Numbered from the stretch's first letter, positions 34,591 through 47,849 are shown. The stretch is DNA of 64,000 nt from Atopsyche davidsoni (GCA_022113835.1 JAILWY010000023.1:5642001-5706000), one strand, 5' to 3'. The notes: generated from the letters alone by a model not told the origin. Made by a program: numbers and translations.

Positions 34591-37500
34591 ATTTTCGGCA
34601 CGAATCTTAGATTTAAAAAAAAAACAGCGTAAAACAAATAATATTTTATTATTTCTTGGCATATAAATTGTTATGTTCGATTAAAACTTTTATAGTGAGA
34701 AGAGGCGTTTTTATTGAATTTGTGAGTAATTGATTGCTTTTTTTACGTATAAAATATGTATACGTTATATTTAAAATAATATGTGTCTTATAAGCATCTT
34801 TAAGAAAAAATCGTTTTTTTTCATATAGAAAATATTTTAAAAAGAAGTGAAAAAACCCGATTTTCGTTTTTTTTTATATTAACGGCCCCTGAGAAATATT
34901 CCTAATCTCTTCCTGCGGATTTAATTTATTCATTAAACGTTCCTCCGCAGACTCGGCTGGTGGCGGCCAGATCGATGCACTGCTCGCCCGTACACGCGTA
35001 CACGTGCCCCGGGTGCCGAGTGTCTCTCACTTGTAATAAAATGTACCGAAATTGATTTCGTGACTACCCTGGCCACTCGGGCCCGCCCTCAGGGCAGCAG
35101 CCCCCGAAACGGACAATCCTCACAGCCCTTAATCCACCATTCACAATCCGGTTGAAGCAGTGTCACATAATTGATTTTTTTCTTCCAAATTGATTTGTTT
35201 GCAGTCCATGTTATAACGCGTTTTTTAAACTAAATTTAAAAAAAAAATGTGCCTTGCTTTTTTTTTGGGTTTCAATTTTTTGTCTTTTATAAACGTCATA
35301 TTTGAAAATAACACGGCATACATGCTCTGTTTTCCAAAATAATACTATATTTAATTTATTACATCTTTTAATATTGCATGGCTTCATTGAAATGTTAAAG
35401 AATCTATTAAGTATTTATTTATATATGTGACATTCATAGCTAAACATGTTTGCATTATACATAAAAATTAGTACGTCAATATTTTTTAATGCGTAGTATA
35501 AGCAGCATGGTATTATTGGGTTTGTTATAAAATCGTGACAGTCAATAAATTATTTAATATAATGGCAATGATCAATATAGTTGAACACAAGCAAGCAAAT
35601 ATATATTTTTTTAACAAATTTTGATGCAAGGCAACTTAAAAAAACTGATTTCGATTTGTTTATCTTATTTTCTGTTGAAATAAACTTTTTTTTTGATAAG
35701 ATAAATTGTGGCAAATACATTTTCCCCTGATTTTTTTTAACAATGGATCTCTGAAAAGGTATGCCCGTTTAAAGATCTCAAAAAGATATTTTATTTTATT
35801 ATTGTTCCAATACAATTGCTACCTATTGCGAATAAAAATTCATATCTAAAAGAAAAGGTGTAAGAGTAAATGGCAGTTTTACGACATCATATAAGATTTT
35901 AGAATGGTCTTAAAGGAATACAACGGCTTGCCTTCTAAGCTTACGATCATAAAATCCTCATAAAATCGCACAGCTAAACACCAAACGATGGTAAAATAGT
36001 AATACTATTATATATTTATAAATATTTTAAATTACAAACCTACCGCTTTTAACATTATTTTACTAATTCAAAGTAATAGTAGTCAAAAGTAAAAAGTAAT
36101 ATTTAATTGATCGGTTTATAGGTATAAATATCATGGTATACTATTTTTTTATTTTTTTTTATTATTTCTTTATTTATAATAAGTTATGAGATAATTTTAG
36201 GATAATTTTATCTTCGTAATTTATGTTTTATAAATGATACTTGAACATAATGATGATTGAAAAATACAATGTTGCTATTACAAAACGAAACATAAATTAC
36301 TTAATTATATGAGCAGGTATTTGACAACGTTTCCAGGTATTTACATTTTTACTTTAGTTTCTTTATTACGGCTAAAAGCATTGAGTACCGACAGTGTATT
36401 TTCTATGTGAGTAAACTTAGAACAAACATTTTTTGTACAGAAGCTGGGTTTGTCGCTCGCAGACCTCCCGAGTAGAATCGTTTCTTCTATACATCCTCAT
36501 GAAGACCGTTGGAGGTTAGATTGGAATAAACATAATAAAATATTTTTGATCTCAACATCCGACAACTTTGCTAGTTAACAAACTATTTGCTATTTAAGAT
36601 ATTCCAATTCTATAGTATTTTATACCATACTTTACACATACGTTAAAAACAAAATATTATTATTTATACTAATGAATATTTACCCAAAGTGTTATAACGA
36701 AAAAATACAGAAACTTCATAATATTCCTTACCAGAACAAACTTGATATAGAATATGAAATCATAAGTTTACCTCCACGCAATTTTGTTACAAGATCAAAG
36801 TAATGTGAATGTTGAATTGAATTTTCTGTTATACATTTTTAATATGTTTTAATAAGATTTCACATATTAAATCAAAAAATAAAATGATGTAAAAAATAAA
36901 CAGTATAAACATAGCAAAAAAAATATCACACAAACATGCAATATTCATTTTAATTATAGTTGAGTAAATAAAGGTTTTGGTATTTCATATCGTTATGCTA
37001 ATGGTAATGACAACATTACTACGCTAGTTTTTAAACGCCAGCTCTCTTAATAACGCGTTATTAAAATATTTTTCACCATAAAGTCGCCCCCACACGTTAC
37101 TAAAGCCTTACCAAAACAACGCGAGTGGCCACACAACCCCACCGCCCTGTTTGCCCGTCTCTGATTAAAACTCAGCCGGCCACGAGTAACGCAGGGGTTG
37201 GGACCGGACCGGCTCACTGCCATTTGTAATTACCAACCCAAGAACATCGTGATACCTATTTAATTACACGTATGAAAACAACAGCGCTTTAAAACAATAT
37301 TAGCTTTTGTATTGCTGTACATATGTATAATGTTATAGTGAAGCATACTTTTGTTGTTGGAAATACTTGTCACGAGTATCGCATATCTGAGATTTCTTAA
37401 ACCTCTGGTGCAAGTTTTAGGTAGCAAATTTTTTCTAGAAGCTACGATCTTGTACTGCTTGAATACTGAGTGGACTGTGAGTCGTGTTGATTAAGAGATG

Positions 37501-39060
37501 CAGGATTTTGTTCAAAAAGATTTGTGTTAACCGGATGCTGGCAAAAGTGCATCTGAAAATAGAGATAATAGTAATCCTGAGAAATATCATGTAACGTTAA
37601 CAAGTAAATATAAGAACACTGTTACTTGTCTTTATTTTAAATATAATAAAAAAAACTTACTAAATTCCATTATTCGTATGGAAATTGTCAGCGTTCAATT
37701 TTGTGTTTTTTTTTTAATGTATTTTAATTGCATTCAATTGACACAAAAATTAAGCTTTCATTATTGAGTTATGATATATATTTCTTGAAATAACAAGAAA
37801 TCTATAATGTTTTAAGACAGCAGAACAAATAATCTTCATTTTTTAAATAGCCTCATTTACTGTGTTATTTGTGGTTTCGTAATTTTTCGTAATAAAATCT
37901 ATACCGGAAAAGTAGGAAAAGCTTGTACAAATGCTGTGTGCTTTTAGTTTTCTTATAACTAATAAAAATATCGATATTCTCTATTATACAAGCACAGTTC
38001 GCTACTTTTCGCATTCGGTTTATTTGAAAGTATTTCTGGGTAAACCTTTTTGTTGACACAGTCGTTACAAGCAACCGAGACTCGTCCGTTTTTGATCGAC
38101 TCCGAGAAGCCTTTTCCGCCAGTACTGTAAACCACCCCAATGTTTTTTTCTTGTATTATTTGTAAAGGGTTGGAAAAACTGATTCAGCAGATTTTACAAC
38201 ATCAATGGAAAGTTTTCTTGGAAAATTAATATACGTTTTACTATTATTGCTCTTGAGAGGTCTCTTTCAAGTTGCCTTCTCTGAAGTAGAGAATCGTTTT
38301 TTTTTTACTGGAAAAGAACGGAAGAACTACAAATAAAAATAATTTAAAAAAAACAAGACGTTACCAAATAAAGCATGGTTGCTGTTATTCTGATATTTTT
38401 TGACTGACGGCTAATTGGATTTCTATTCATAAAAGAACTACTCTTTTGTTATATTTTTATTTGTTTAAGTAACTGAATTCGCGCAGAATTTTTATTACTA
38501 TATTAATGATGTTATATGAGGTGAAAAAAAATTAAAAAATCATCGCAAAGTCAATTTTTATTTAGACAAAATATTTTGCTGTCGAATTTAAAAAAATAAA
38601 TAAATAAAATAGAGATATATTATCGTTATTTCTAAAAGGATGTAGATATTTTAATTTTATTAAAAATGATACGTATTAACTAAAATGATTCAGTGTGGTC
38701 ACTCATTAGATGTCTAGTGATGAATTTTAAAGATAAATTTATTATATCCTCAACAAATTCTGAAAAGCAGCTCAGAAAAAACCTTCAAATTAATTTTCTT
38801 CCTAAAATTTGAATTTGTTTTAAAAAGTTTTGGTGTTGAACACAATGTTCAACGAAGTAACGAGATTATACGTATTATTCACTCATCAAGTGGAGTTTGA
38901 CTGGCGTCTGTTGGAAGGCTCTGTAAAAGTCACGAGACTTTGCAAGCCGTCAGAATGCCCCTTTTGCTCGCAGCCTTAGACTCCTCCCTCAGTCGCGAAG
39001 ATTTGTTAATGTCAGGTAATTAATAATCCTGTTACTCGGCAAAACGAGTAACTGAAAAAT
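34591..39060. other. Non-coding stretch with GC-rich islands
   Basis: Islands at about 34920-35160, 37080-37250 and 38880-39010 in otherwise AT-rich DNA. A hairpin with 8-bp arms, GTTACTCG (39031-39038) and CGAGTAAC (39045-39052), with a 6-base loop follows the last island. No supported gene. Confidence 0.4.
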
Positions 39061-42000
39061 TAATTAGTTTTAAACTTACACTCTACTTCTCGTACATGGG
39101 CAAACTGATATCGGGTAAAATAATTTAATATTGCAAAAAAAATAGGAAACTAACATAAAATCCCGTTTCTCATATTTTATAAGTGTATATGCTTATTATT
39201 TGTATGAGCCGTTTACCTAGATATTGTTAATAAATAATCATCTTTACTAGCAGTTTATTTATACGTCGAGTAAAAATGCACAAACACTATTTATTATTTT
39301 TCATTATATTTTATGACTCTACTTTCTCAAAGTCTTGTGCATTCTGAAAACATAATCAATTAAAGTGCATTCAAACAAAGCCCATCACCTGCCGAGGACA
39401 CAGATGCTTAGGAGTATGTACGCCGCCATCCCTTTAATATATTTTGCTACAATATAGAGCAATTACCAAAACCCTTCACGTAGTTAATTTAAAACATTAG
39501 TTTTAATAAAATTTTCCTAAAACGCGAGCTACATATCAAATAAACTATTAGTTTGTATTAGTAATAATTTAGCTCAAAGGAAAAACCTAGAAACTTTTTC
39601 ATTCAAAAAGTGTAAAGGTGAAATGCAAGTAACAGCAAATTTAATTTGTTACTGTACCTTTAAAACTTATGACAGCAAACAAACTCTCACTCGATCATTT
39701 ATCTGACAAAATAATTTTGAAACGTAATTTGTTAAGGTTTGCTGTAAGTTAATTTAAAACTTTGTAGCTGTTGTTCTTCAGAAAAAGTTCTTGTAATTAT
39801 AATGAAATTTAATTTGGAAGAAGGGCTTACTATCTCCATTAGTGCGAGGGAAAAAATATATTTAAACATTATGGTAACGAAATATAAAAATAATATTAAG
39901 TGAGGTTCATATTTTTTATCCTTTCATGTATTAGAACTATTGGTTTGTTTTTTATAAAAAAATATTGCTTATACATGCTTGAGTACGATTTTTTTTTAAT
40001 TTTTGATGTAAGTAAAACCAGCGCGGTCGTTTATTTTATTGTTTTTAAATCAATATAAGAATATTAAAATCTTATTCACAATAATCGAACTTCTATAATC
40101 AAGACCCATGCAAAATAAATATGTTGTTCATATTTAACTATAACAACCTACAATAATGATGACAAATTACTCAAAAAAATTAACGGAAATTAAAAGTATG
40201 AGTTTTGTTTATCAAGTCTAAAATCTTAAAAATGTATTAATATTTTAGTTAAGATCATCAATGTTTGCTAAACTTTTAGTTATTTGATGATTTCAAATAT
40301 CTCTATCGGTCACACATACCACTTTACTCTACATCACATTTCGAGTATACTTGAAACATGACAATTTTGACTGATGCGGTTTACTGACCGACAGTTTAGA
40401 TTTAAATGCATGAAAGTCGGATAATGCAAGTACTTTTTCCACAAACAATTTGCTCTTTAAATAAACTAGATACAAACTTAAAAGGCTCTCCGAGGTAACT
40501 TAAGCAATTTCACTTATTACTTTCTACGAGTTGCCCCCAAGACTTACGGTTCATTTGAAATCATTTCGATATTGTTCCATCCCTTACGACTAAAGTTAGA
40601 TTGGATTTTTTCCTTCAAGTGATTGGGTATGTCTTGCAATTTTATTGAATTTTTCAGACGAACAGACTTTGCAGAAGTCAACTTATGAGATCCGGTTGAT
40701 TTTATTTAACCGAAGTCAGATTGTAAAGGCGAACCGCAATATTTCTCTGCTCCTTTGTGCCGCCTTGGCCAGCGTGCAGCAGAAGTGCTTTGCGCCTAGT
40801 AATACGCGGCAGATTTATTCGGTGTAAGATTTTAATTTATTCCTCGTACTTTGAATATATACACACATTCAAAATTACATTACTTATTCACAAAGAAATT
40901 CAATTTAGTTATGCAAAGCTCGGGTATAAATATTATTAATAATATATTTTGTGATCAAGGTACGCGGAACCGGATTTACTATAATGAAGTTTTAAAAAAA
41001 TATCAAAAAAAAACAGCACATCAGAGGTTCAAATAAAAACTTAATCTCCGTCACTCAAACGTGGTAATCTGTGAGAAACACGATTTGAATACTAAATATT
41101 TGATGGTATTTTTTGCGCGGTTCACTCACCAGACTAATCAAAACAACGTTAAACGAAAATAAATACTTAGTGGTATTTATGATGTATTCATATGGATGAG
41201 TAGTTATATTTTTGTATGAAAACACTATTTTCAATGTACTGTTAGTTATTTTAATACTTGGGGAAAAACTTGAAGTACAAAAAATAGACACTAGCTGCAT
41301 GAAATATAAAAACATGGAACATCATTGAAAACAAATCATTGTCAATTTTGAATTTGGTTGTTTTGTTTATTCAAAAGTACAAATTATCTTAAATAATATA
41401 AATGCAATATTTTATTTTAAAAATATTGGTTTTAAAATCTATAGCTTTGCAAAAGTTTTAAATATAAATCTTTTAACTTTTAATTGAATATATGAGTTAT
41501 CTTATAATTTCAATATTTGTGTACAAACAAATCAAGTGCAGTATGCTTAGTAAATAATGAAATAAAGTAGTCGAACGGCATGATTCCGTTTGTTTCGATT
41601 GATGTCAAACTCATGGGGATACGGAAACTTCCGCTTAGCCTTAAGCCACTGATGTTGAATTATTGAAATGCACCTGCAGTTATTGATCGGCCTGTCACAG
41701 GTAATGTTGCACGGGGCCAACTGATGGCAGGTCGTTTCAATATTGAGTGCTTAGAAGTTCAGGCAGGAAGAACAGGTCAGATTAGTTATGTAGCAGATAT
41801 TTCACCTTGGAACCTTACAATCTATAGGATATACAACTTAGCTATATTAAAGTCTTATAGCGTAAAATAAAAATAAATAAAAACAAATTATCAATATAAT
41901 AACGCTTTTTAGCGTTAATAAAACAAGAATATACATTTATAAGCTTTGCTTTTGTATTTAATTATAAAATCATTATTTTACCTTTAAATTTCAAAATACC

Positions 42001-45000
42001 TAATTGACGTTATTGAAAGATCACAAGAGTCTAATACACAAGGGATAAACTGCAAAAGTACCTACAGAAAACGGGGATAAACTTTTTCTTTCGAGAAGAT
42101 TCGTTTCAACTACAAGAAGTTCGCTGCAAAATAAACTACAATTGATTCCCTCCAGTAAGCGGCGCATCAGGTTGGACAGAAAGTACTGACGATAGAAAAG
42201 ACAGAGTCGAAACACTACCTTAAATATTGAAAATAATTTTTGAGATAGCACACCCGATTATTCTGTTAAGTGATTTGAAAGCAATAGAAAGCAATACCAA
42301 GTTTGGAATAGAAATTGGTACAAAAAATTATTCAATGATTTATTTTAAAGGTCATAATAACAGAGAAAATATATGTGTAAAATAAACAAGTCGTCCGACC
42401 CATCAAAATCAATATTTTTTTAATTTCAAACCAAAGAACAAGTGGAAAGCAGCCCCGAGTAGAACAGCTATTAGAAAATTTTAGGGGGAGTATTTTCTCA
42501 AGATCTAAAATATTTTGTGGTATTTTTTTACCAAATGAACATATATACGTGTTTGTATATTCTCTGTCGTTTCCTGTTGCCTTGCACCCCGGAACTGGTA
42601 GGGATTATCGGTGATTTCCAGGCTTCGCAGCAGAAAGCCTTTGAGAGTTAGCGATCGCCGTAGCCTTGGATGTTGTAGCGCCGCCGACTTTAGTCTATTT
42701 TAGAGCCAGACTTAATTGGTGATTTTGAAAACAATTAATGTACCGCAGGGAACGCCAACAACAAAAATAAAAATTTTATTGCACCTTTCTATTCAAGTTG
42801 ATAATTTAATACTTTAGTAAATTTCAATGTAAATATTAATATATGAACATGTTTATTTGATACATATTTAAACTCAAAGGAAAAATCTAAATTTGTAAAT
42901 AAACACTGTAAAATAAAACCTATTATATTTTAATTTTATTCGTGGCTCAAAAATAACGAATCGTATTATAATATGTTGTTGAAGTGAAACTTATGTATTT
43001 AGCTAATATAGCGTTTTTCTGTATTTTATTGTTTCGTATACTACTGTAATAAAACGTTTAAAAATTTTCTTCTTAAAAAATTAAATTTTTGAATTAAATT
43101 GTATTATTTTATGAGGGTTCTGTCGTTTTGTTTATACCGCACGTGATAGTCTGGCTTTTGAATAACTGCACCACGAAAAGAAAAATGCACTTCGAGAAAA
43201 AAATGTATTATGATAAATTAGAGAAATAATTAATACTAAGTATACTCCCACTTTCCACAGTCTTTAATATAAATAATTTAGTCCTAAACGTTGATTAAAA
43301 GGCTGCACGTTCTGCATGTCTACTCATCTTTACCATCTCACGATGTCTCAGCCTACCGAAGACTTGACCTCCACCGTGCAGCTGAGACAGGTGAGGATGT
43401 AGCAATGAGCACGCGCAGGTAACTAATCAGCCGCGACATCCAGTCGTGGAGGAGAAACGTAAATGGTTGCCCATTTACAAAGTAACATTAGAGATAATTT
43501 GGATTACATTAGAGAAAATTCAAAAAGCTTAATTTTTTATTATAATGAAATATATTTTTTTAGTTATTTTTATCTATGTTTAAAGACATCGTAGATATCA
43601 AATATGAAATCATAGATATTATTTATATTAACTTAAATATTCAACCAAAGGTTTATTACCTCTGGATGCACGCGCAAGGTAAACCTCCCGACAATGGTTC
43701 GTTACCCCAGGTGAGGCGGGCTTACGCTGTAGCACAGCCGCATTCACGCCAGCACTCGAGAGGCCGGGCTACGCTCGAGTAAAGCTCCATTGACACCAGC
43801 ACTTACCTGCGCTTAGTCTAGGTGCTTTCTAATTAATACATTTCCGTGTACTGCCTGACTTTTGAACTTCTGTGAAGCATGCTGGATTAAATTCGGATCT
43901 CTGGGCCGTGAAAGGGATCCGTACACGCCGTGTATGTAATGTAAACACATCGTATAACTTTGTTCTTTGCTCGTAAATATTTTGATTCTTAATCCATTTC
44001 TAAACTACAATAAGCTTACGTAAAATATTATCTACGCCAAATATACTCTGGCCAAATAAGAGTTACGATTTCGATTATGAAAGCAAATTATAGTTATGGT
44101 ATGTACGTGCAGCGATAAAATGTCGTAAACCAATATTACAATTAGAGCCGTTTTGATTAATAAATATTTCCCTTAATTACTAATAACGTTAAACTTTTTA
44201 TTGGTTATATAAGGTTGTTAAGAGGCATATGTAAATCAACCATTTCTTTAAATGTATATATTTTATGTATTTTCTTTCACGCCTACAGAATGTAGAGATA
44301 TTTTATGTATACATCCTTTAGGAAAATTACGGACTATTTATATACCTTTTATTTTTAAATAATTAATTATTTCAAGATCATGGGGCGATGTGCCCTCTAA
44401 ATGGTTATTTATTCCATTAGTAAAACAGCAAGAAGAATCAGGAAAATAACTTCGGGAAACTAACTGTGAAGACCATGAGAGATCGCCGACCAGATAGAAC
44501 AATGATAAAAAAAGACCAAATGTTTGATGGACGATCGTGGAGCAAAGCAAAGCCTGTCAAGGAGATGTTATACAACTAAGTAATAATTTTCAATAAATAT
44601 AAGTTAAAGAAAATATAGAATGGTTATCGTGGCATATGGTTTTTAATTTCAATTGAATTGTCATGTAAAACTTTATATTCAAATTTATCTAATCACATCT
44701 GCAGGGCATATAATGCATATCGGATTGTATGACCTTCCATAAAAGCACGTCATCGGTGTGCCCATTAAGTGATGATCCGTCTTGATTAAAATTAATAAAA
44801 CTACTATCATGGTTATTACTGCTAAATTAAAAAAAACATATCTTCATAACTATAAATTCGATACAAAGTAATTTTTAAACGTATAGGTGTGCATTACTTG
44901 TGCTAATTTAAATAATTGCAACACGGAGCCGGCAACGTACCCAGACATTTAAAACTAAAATCATGCTGAATCATACTGGCTTAACAAACAGACACACAAC

Positions 45001-45378
45001 GCGCAAGTTGCTCGCTTCGTGGCTGGAATAGTAAATAATATATTTCCATCATCTATCGTGCGGTTTTTTTGTGGGAACTTGGGCAATCCAAAATTAAAAT
45101 TCTGACAGGCACAATTTTATCAGTTGGAAAAAATCAACACGCCGGGACCTCCAATCGGTCTGAAGTTGATAATAATATTTTTTAAAATGGAGCGATGAAA
45201 TTGGCTTCGACTGAAATATGTTCTTATCGGTCTCTTGCAATCTACAATTGATTCCGCACTGACGAGTGTCTCGAATCACATTTGGATTTGGGACAGCAGC
45301 TTTGCATGCTATTGGTCGACTTTTTTTGCTCTTCGATACTTAAATATTCGTGTAGTGATACTTGCACGTTTAATAATT
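39061..45378. other. Non-coding stretch with GC-rich islands
   Basis: AT-rich sequence with islands at about 41620-41720, 42580-42720, 43300-43470 and 43670-43860. The last contains ACTCGAG and CTCGAGT as a 7-bp inverted repeat with a 13-base loop. Open frames of 60-90 residues lack codon or family support. Confidence 0.4.
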
Positions 45379-45390
45379 ATATATATATAT
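45379..45390. repeat. (AT)6 left of the transposon
   Basis: Six AT units directly abut the left terminal repeat of the transposon at 45391. With the (AT)14 on the right (47819-47846) they look like one microsatellite split by insertion. The target duplication is therefore hidden inside the repeat. Confidence 0.85.
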
Positions 45391-45675
45391 TAGGGTGTCC
45401 CTTATATGACCAAAAAATTTTTTTTTTCAAATTTCGAAATGGGTACCCTCTACTTTTTTTAGTAATGCTATAAGAGTCTTAAATATAAAATTTCATCTTT
45501 CTAGCGTAATTGCAACCAGTGCCGACCGAGCTTCAAAGTTTAGTAAAAAACGTGTTTTGTCTTGATATTTCGGTCTGGTATAAAATCATTATAAATGCAA
45601 TAAATTAAGTAAATAATAGTAAAAATTCAATTAGATGAACATTAATCTTTAATCAAAAACATAAAGTAATAACAA

Positions 45676-45870
45676 TCAGCCAGGGTAACTTTTTTTTAGA
45701 GTTGTTTTTTTACAGTCCGGATACAATTTTCTATGTTCCTGGACACAGCGCAGCAAGAACTGTTTTTGTTCTTCTTCAGCCGTGATAAGTCCGTTAAAAT
45801 CTTGCATCATTTTAACAGCCCTTTCAGCAGTATCATTCACAATTCTCAAATAACAATTTAAATATATCAC
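45676..45870 (-). pseudogene. Transposase fragment 5, C-terminal tail
   Basis: A 64-codon frame with RIVNDTAERAVKMMQDFNGL, then ITAEEEQKQFLLRCVQEHRK and LYPDCKKTTLKK. VNDTAERxVKxxQDF is a very conserved C-terminal signature of this transposase group. A deletion of tens of codons separates it from fragment 4. The stop at 45676 lies about 270 bp inside the end of the element, as expected for a gene end. Confidence 0.75.
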
Positions 45871-45876
45871 AAAAAG

Positions 45877-46536
45877 TCAATTTAACTTACTAAACAACCT
45901 TTGAGGCAGTTCTTCCTTTGACGGGTCATAGCGTTTGCTAAAATCTGAGGTTTTGTCCCGGTTGAAGTTGGCAATCATTTTCTTCTTAGTTTGGTTATCA
46001 ACTTCATCATCAAACAGTGATAGAATAACTGTCTCTTCACATAAATACCACAAGTGATGGCTAAACTTGCTTATAGAAGCATTAGAAATTGTTGCGTCAA
46101 CTTTTTCGTACTCTTTTAACATCTTCAAGAAGCGCAAATCTTGGTTAGGTGCTTTGATCGCCACTGTACATTCGAGCCAAGGTTTAACATACAACATCAC
46201 GACAAATAAGCAAACATCTTGTAGAGCCTTTTTGTCCTTCGCAGTTATTCTGCTTTGTGACTGAAGTAAACATATTTTTAAAGAATAGATCGCTCTCGCC
46301 ATCCAGCGTGCCTGATGCATGGCTCCGGGGGGGCTTAGTTTTAATTTTACCTCTGTGTCTCCTCCCAAAAATATTACGCACAGTTCGACCAATTCGCGGT
46401 AGTCATCTCTTACATAACCTTTGTCTAATTCTGCCTTATAAAATAAATACAAAGCTTGAATGTCTGTCTCGGCAACACGTTGTTTTACGAAATTAAGAGA
46501 TGGTTCAATGTTACTAGCGTCGATGTTTTTTTCCAA
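45877..46536 (-). pseudogene. Transposase fragment 4, C-terminal half
   Basis: The longest intact piece, 219 codons. Motifs in order: YRELVELCVIFLGG (about residues 41-54), PPGAMHQARWMARAIYSLKI (69-88), KALQDVCLFVVMLYVKPWLE (102-121), APNQDLRFLKML (129-140) and SKFSHHLWYLCEETVILSLF (156-175). Helix-rich with no extra domains. The frame ends KEELPQRLFSKLN and the expected following segment is missing before fragment 5. The last catalytic acidic residue may be in the WYLCEE region, which is inference. Confidence 0.8.
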
Positions 46537-46732
46537 TTTTCTCTGAACTTTTTAAGCATTGGAATATCTGGGCTACTAGCTTAATTTTGCTTTCAAAGAC
46601 AGCTTTTAGGACCAATTCATAAACATGATGACGACAGGCGAAAAGCAGCAATTCTCTTCCTAAAGTTTGCTCCAAAATAGCACAAGCAAGCCATTGAAAT
46701 GGCCAGTATTGGAAGCTGTTGTGTCGCAGCAC
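46514..46732 (-). pseudogene. Transposase fragment 3, CRHH segment
   Basis: In this frame the family sequence resumes as LACAILEQTLGRELLLFACR followed by HHVYELVLKAVFESKIK. ACRHH plus a following Glu is a conserved signature of this protein group. The beginning (MLRHNSFQYWPF) is the out-of-frame shadow of fragment 2. A second frameshift near 46540-46560 separates it from fragment 4. Confidence 0.75.
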
Positions 46733-47310
46733 ATTATTTGTACTGTATCGTGAAGGTTCCAGTCAAAGAGAGCTGTTGAGACAGCCTTAGCTTGATGTTT
46801 TCCAGAAGAATGTTCTAGTTTCGGCACTGCAAGAAGCTGTTCCTTATCGTCAAACGAAGCAATAACTGGCAAGCGTTCTTCTTTAGAACTTCGTACATCC
46901 AACCTGGGTAATAGTTTTCCATCCCAATGGACTGTAACTACGTCGGGTACATTGTTTTGGAAGTCAGATTTTAATGCTTCTGCCCTTGATTTTCTAGTTT
47001 CAGCAGCTAGTGATTCTCTTTGTCTTACAACCCTTTCCTCTTCTTCCAATCGTCGTTGTTTAGATCTATCTTCATTTTCCGCCAATTTTTTATCAACACC
47101 ACCTAAGCATCCCGGTCGACCTGGCTCTCTCTGTTTCATTAAAAATAATTTATCTTCCTCTATTTTCATTCTCTCAAAAGCATCAGCATGTGCAATATCA
47201 AACATATTATCAAGATCAATTTTGAAATTGTTCTCACGGCTCTTGAACGTAACCTGAGTTTTCTTACAATTTTTTTTGCAACTCTCTCCAAACATAATAT
47301 AAATCAACAA
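46660..47310 (-). pseudogene. Transposase fragment 2, linker and first catalytic motifs
   Basis: A 216-codon frame. The first half is charged and probably helical (FDIAHADAFERMKIEEDK, KQREPGRPGCLGGVDKK, then an Arg/Glu-rich coiled segment). The second half carries VVTVHWDGKLLPRL and VQIMCCDTTASNTG, whose aspartates are good candidates for the first two acidic residues of an RNase H-like DDE/DDD transposase. After NTGHFNGL it shifts out of frame (LVLFWSKL is an artefact). The proper continuation is in fragment 3. Confidence 0.75.
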
Positions 47311-47500
47311 GTTTCTTCTCGAAGTTAGGAAATGCCCTTGTTGGAATTCTTGCTTTTTCCCAATATATGATGCACTCCCTAATCACAAGATTTGCACTTT
47401 CACTAACCGTCAGTTTAACCTCACGAATATTGTAAAATAGGACTGAGAGAACTTGTCGATTAGATGGTAATTTTGCACCATTTATTTGATATCTAGGCAA
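47264..47500 (-). pseudogene. Transposase fragment 1, N-terminal
   Basis: A 78-codon frame starting MPRYQINGAKLPSNRQVLSV and ending KLVDLYYVWRELQKKL. It overlaps the next fragment in another frame: LVDLYYVWRELQK here corresponds to the start of the following frame, so a frameshift lies near 47275. It is the N-terminal helical region of the protein, and I see no DNA-binding zinc motif in it. The true start may lie further upstream. Confidence 0.65.
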
Positions 47501-47602
47501 ACCGATAGGGAAATTATTTTGTTTATCACTCCGTTATTCCACCGACATGTTAACGCACTAAACAATGGAGCACTACTAATCTCAAAAATCACGTATGAAA
47601 TG

Positions 47603-47640
47603 ACAAATAAAACATGTAGGTAACTACATGTTTTATTTGT
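47603..47640. repeat. Perfect 17-bp-arm palindrome with 4-base loop
   Basis: ACAAATAAAACATGTAG (47603-47619) and its exact complement (47624-47640) are separated by GTAA. It lies within the transposon upstream of the transposase frames. It may be a transcriptional or regulatory stem of the element, or a product of template switching. Confidence 0.85.
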
Positions 47641-47815
47641 AAAAGTCACAGCGCAGTACTTACGCAACTTGTATGGACAAGTTAAAATCGCAAGTCGGCA
47701 CAGATTATCGTTTATAAATCGAACTAATATTTTTTTCCAGACAATATAGGGTTATTACTAAACTTTTAAGAAGGTACGCGTAAAAAAATATCGAACTTGA
47801 AATTTAAGGGACACC

Positions 47816-47818
<3 letters not shown>

Positions 47819-47846
<28 letters not shown>
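47819..47846. repeat. (AT)14 microsatellite right of the transposon
   Basis: Fourteen AT units follow the right terminal repeat directly. Together with the six units left of the element they mark the original insertion target. Confidence 0.9.

Positions 47847-47849
<3 letters not shown>

Larger units (their letters stand above)
45391..47818 (-). mobile_element. DNA transposon of unclassified family, transposase broken
   Basis: A 2428-bp cut-and-paste type element. It has perfect 14-bp terminal inverted repeats TAGGGTGTCCCTTA (45391-45404 and 47805-47818), and the subterminal parts also look alike (TTTCAAATTTCGA on the left versus AAATTTCAAGTTCGA on the right). It sits inside an (AT)n microsatellite. 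The minus strand encodes a transposase-like protein in five broken frames between 47500 and 45676, with the motifs VTVHWDGK, MCCDTTASNTG, ACRHHVYEL, HHLWYLCEE and VNDTAERAVK. Related multi-copy proteins are common in arthropod genomes, but I cannot name the superfamily. At least three frameshifts and a missing segment make this copy inactive. Confidence 0.85.

Noticed and set aside
34126..34637. Four overlapping frames of 66-79 residues
   Set aside because: They follow the two copies of a DNA repeat in different frames, so they are repeat artefacts.
43300..43400. GC-rich stretch followed by CAGGTGAGG, like an exon with a donor
   Set aside because: No open frame with recognisable protein and no matching acceptor.
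47482..47667. 61-residue frame upstream of the transposase fragments
   Set aside because: It runs through the 17-bp palindrome and shows no resemblance to the transposase family.
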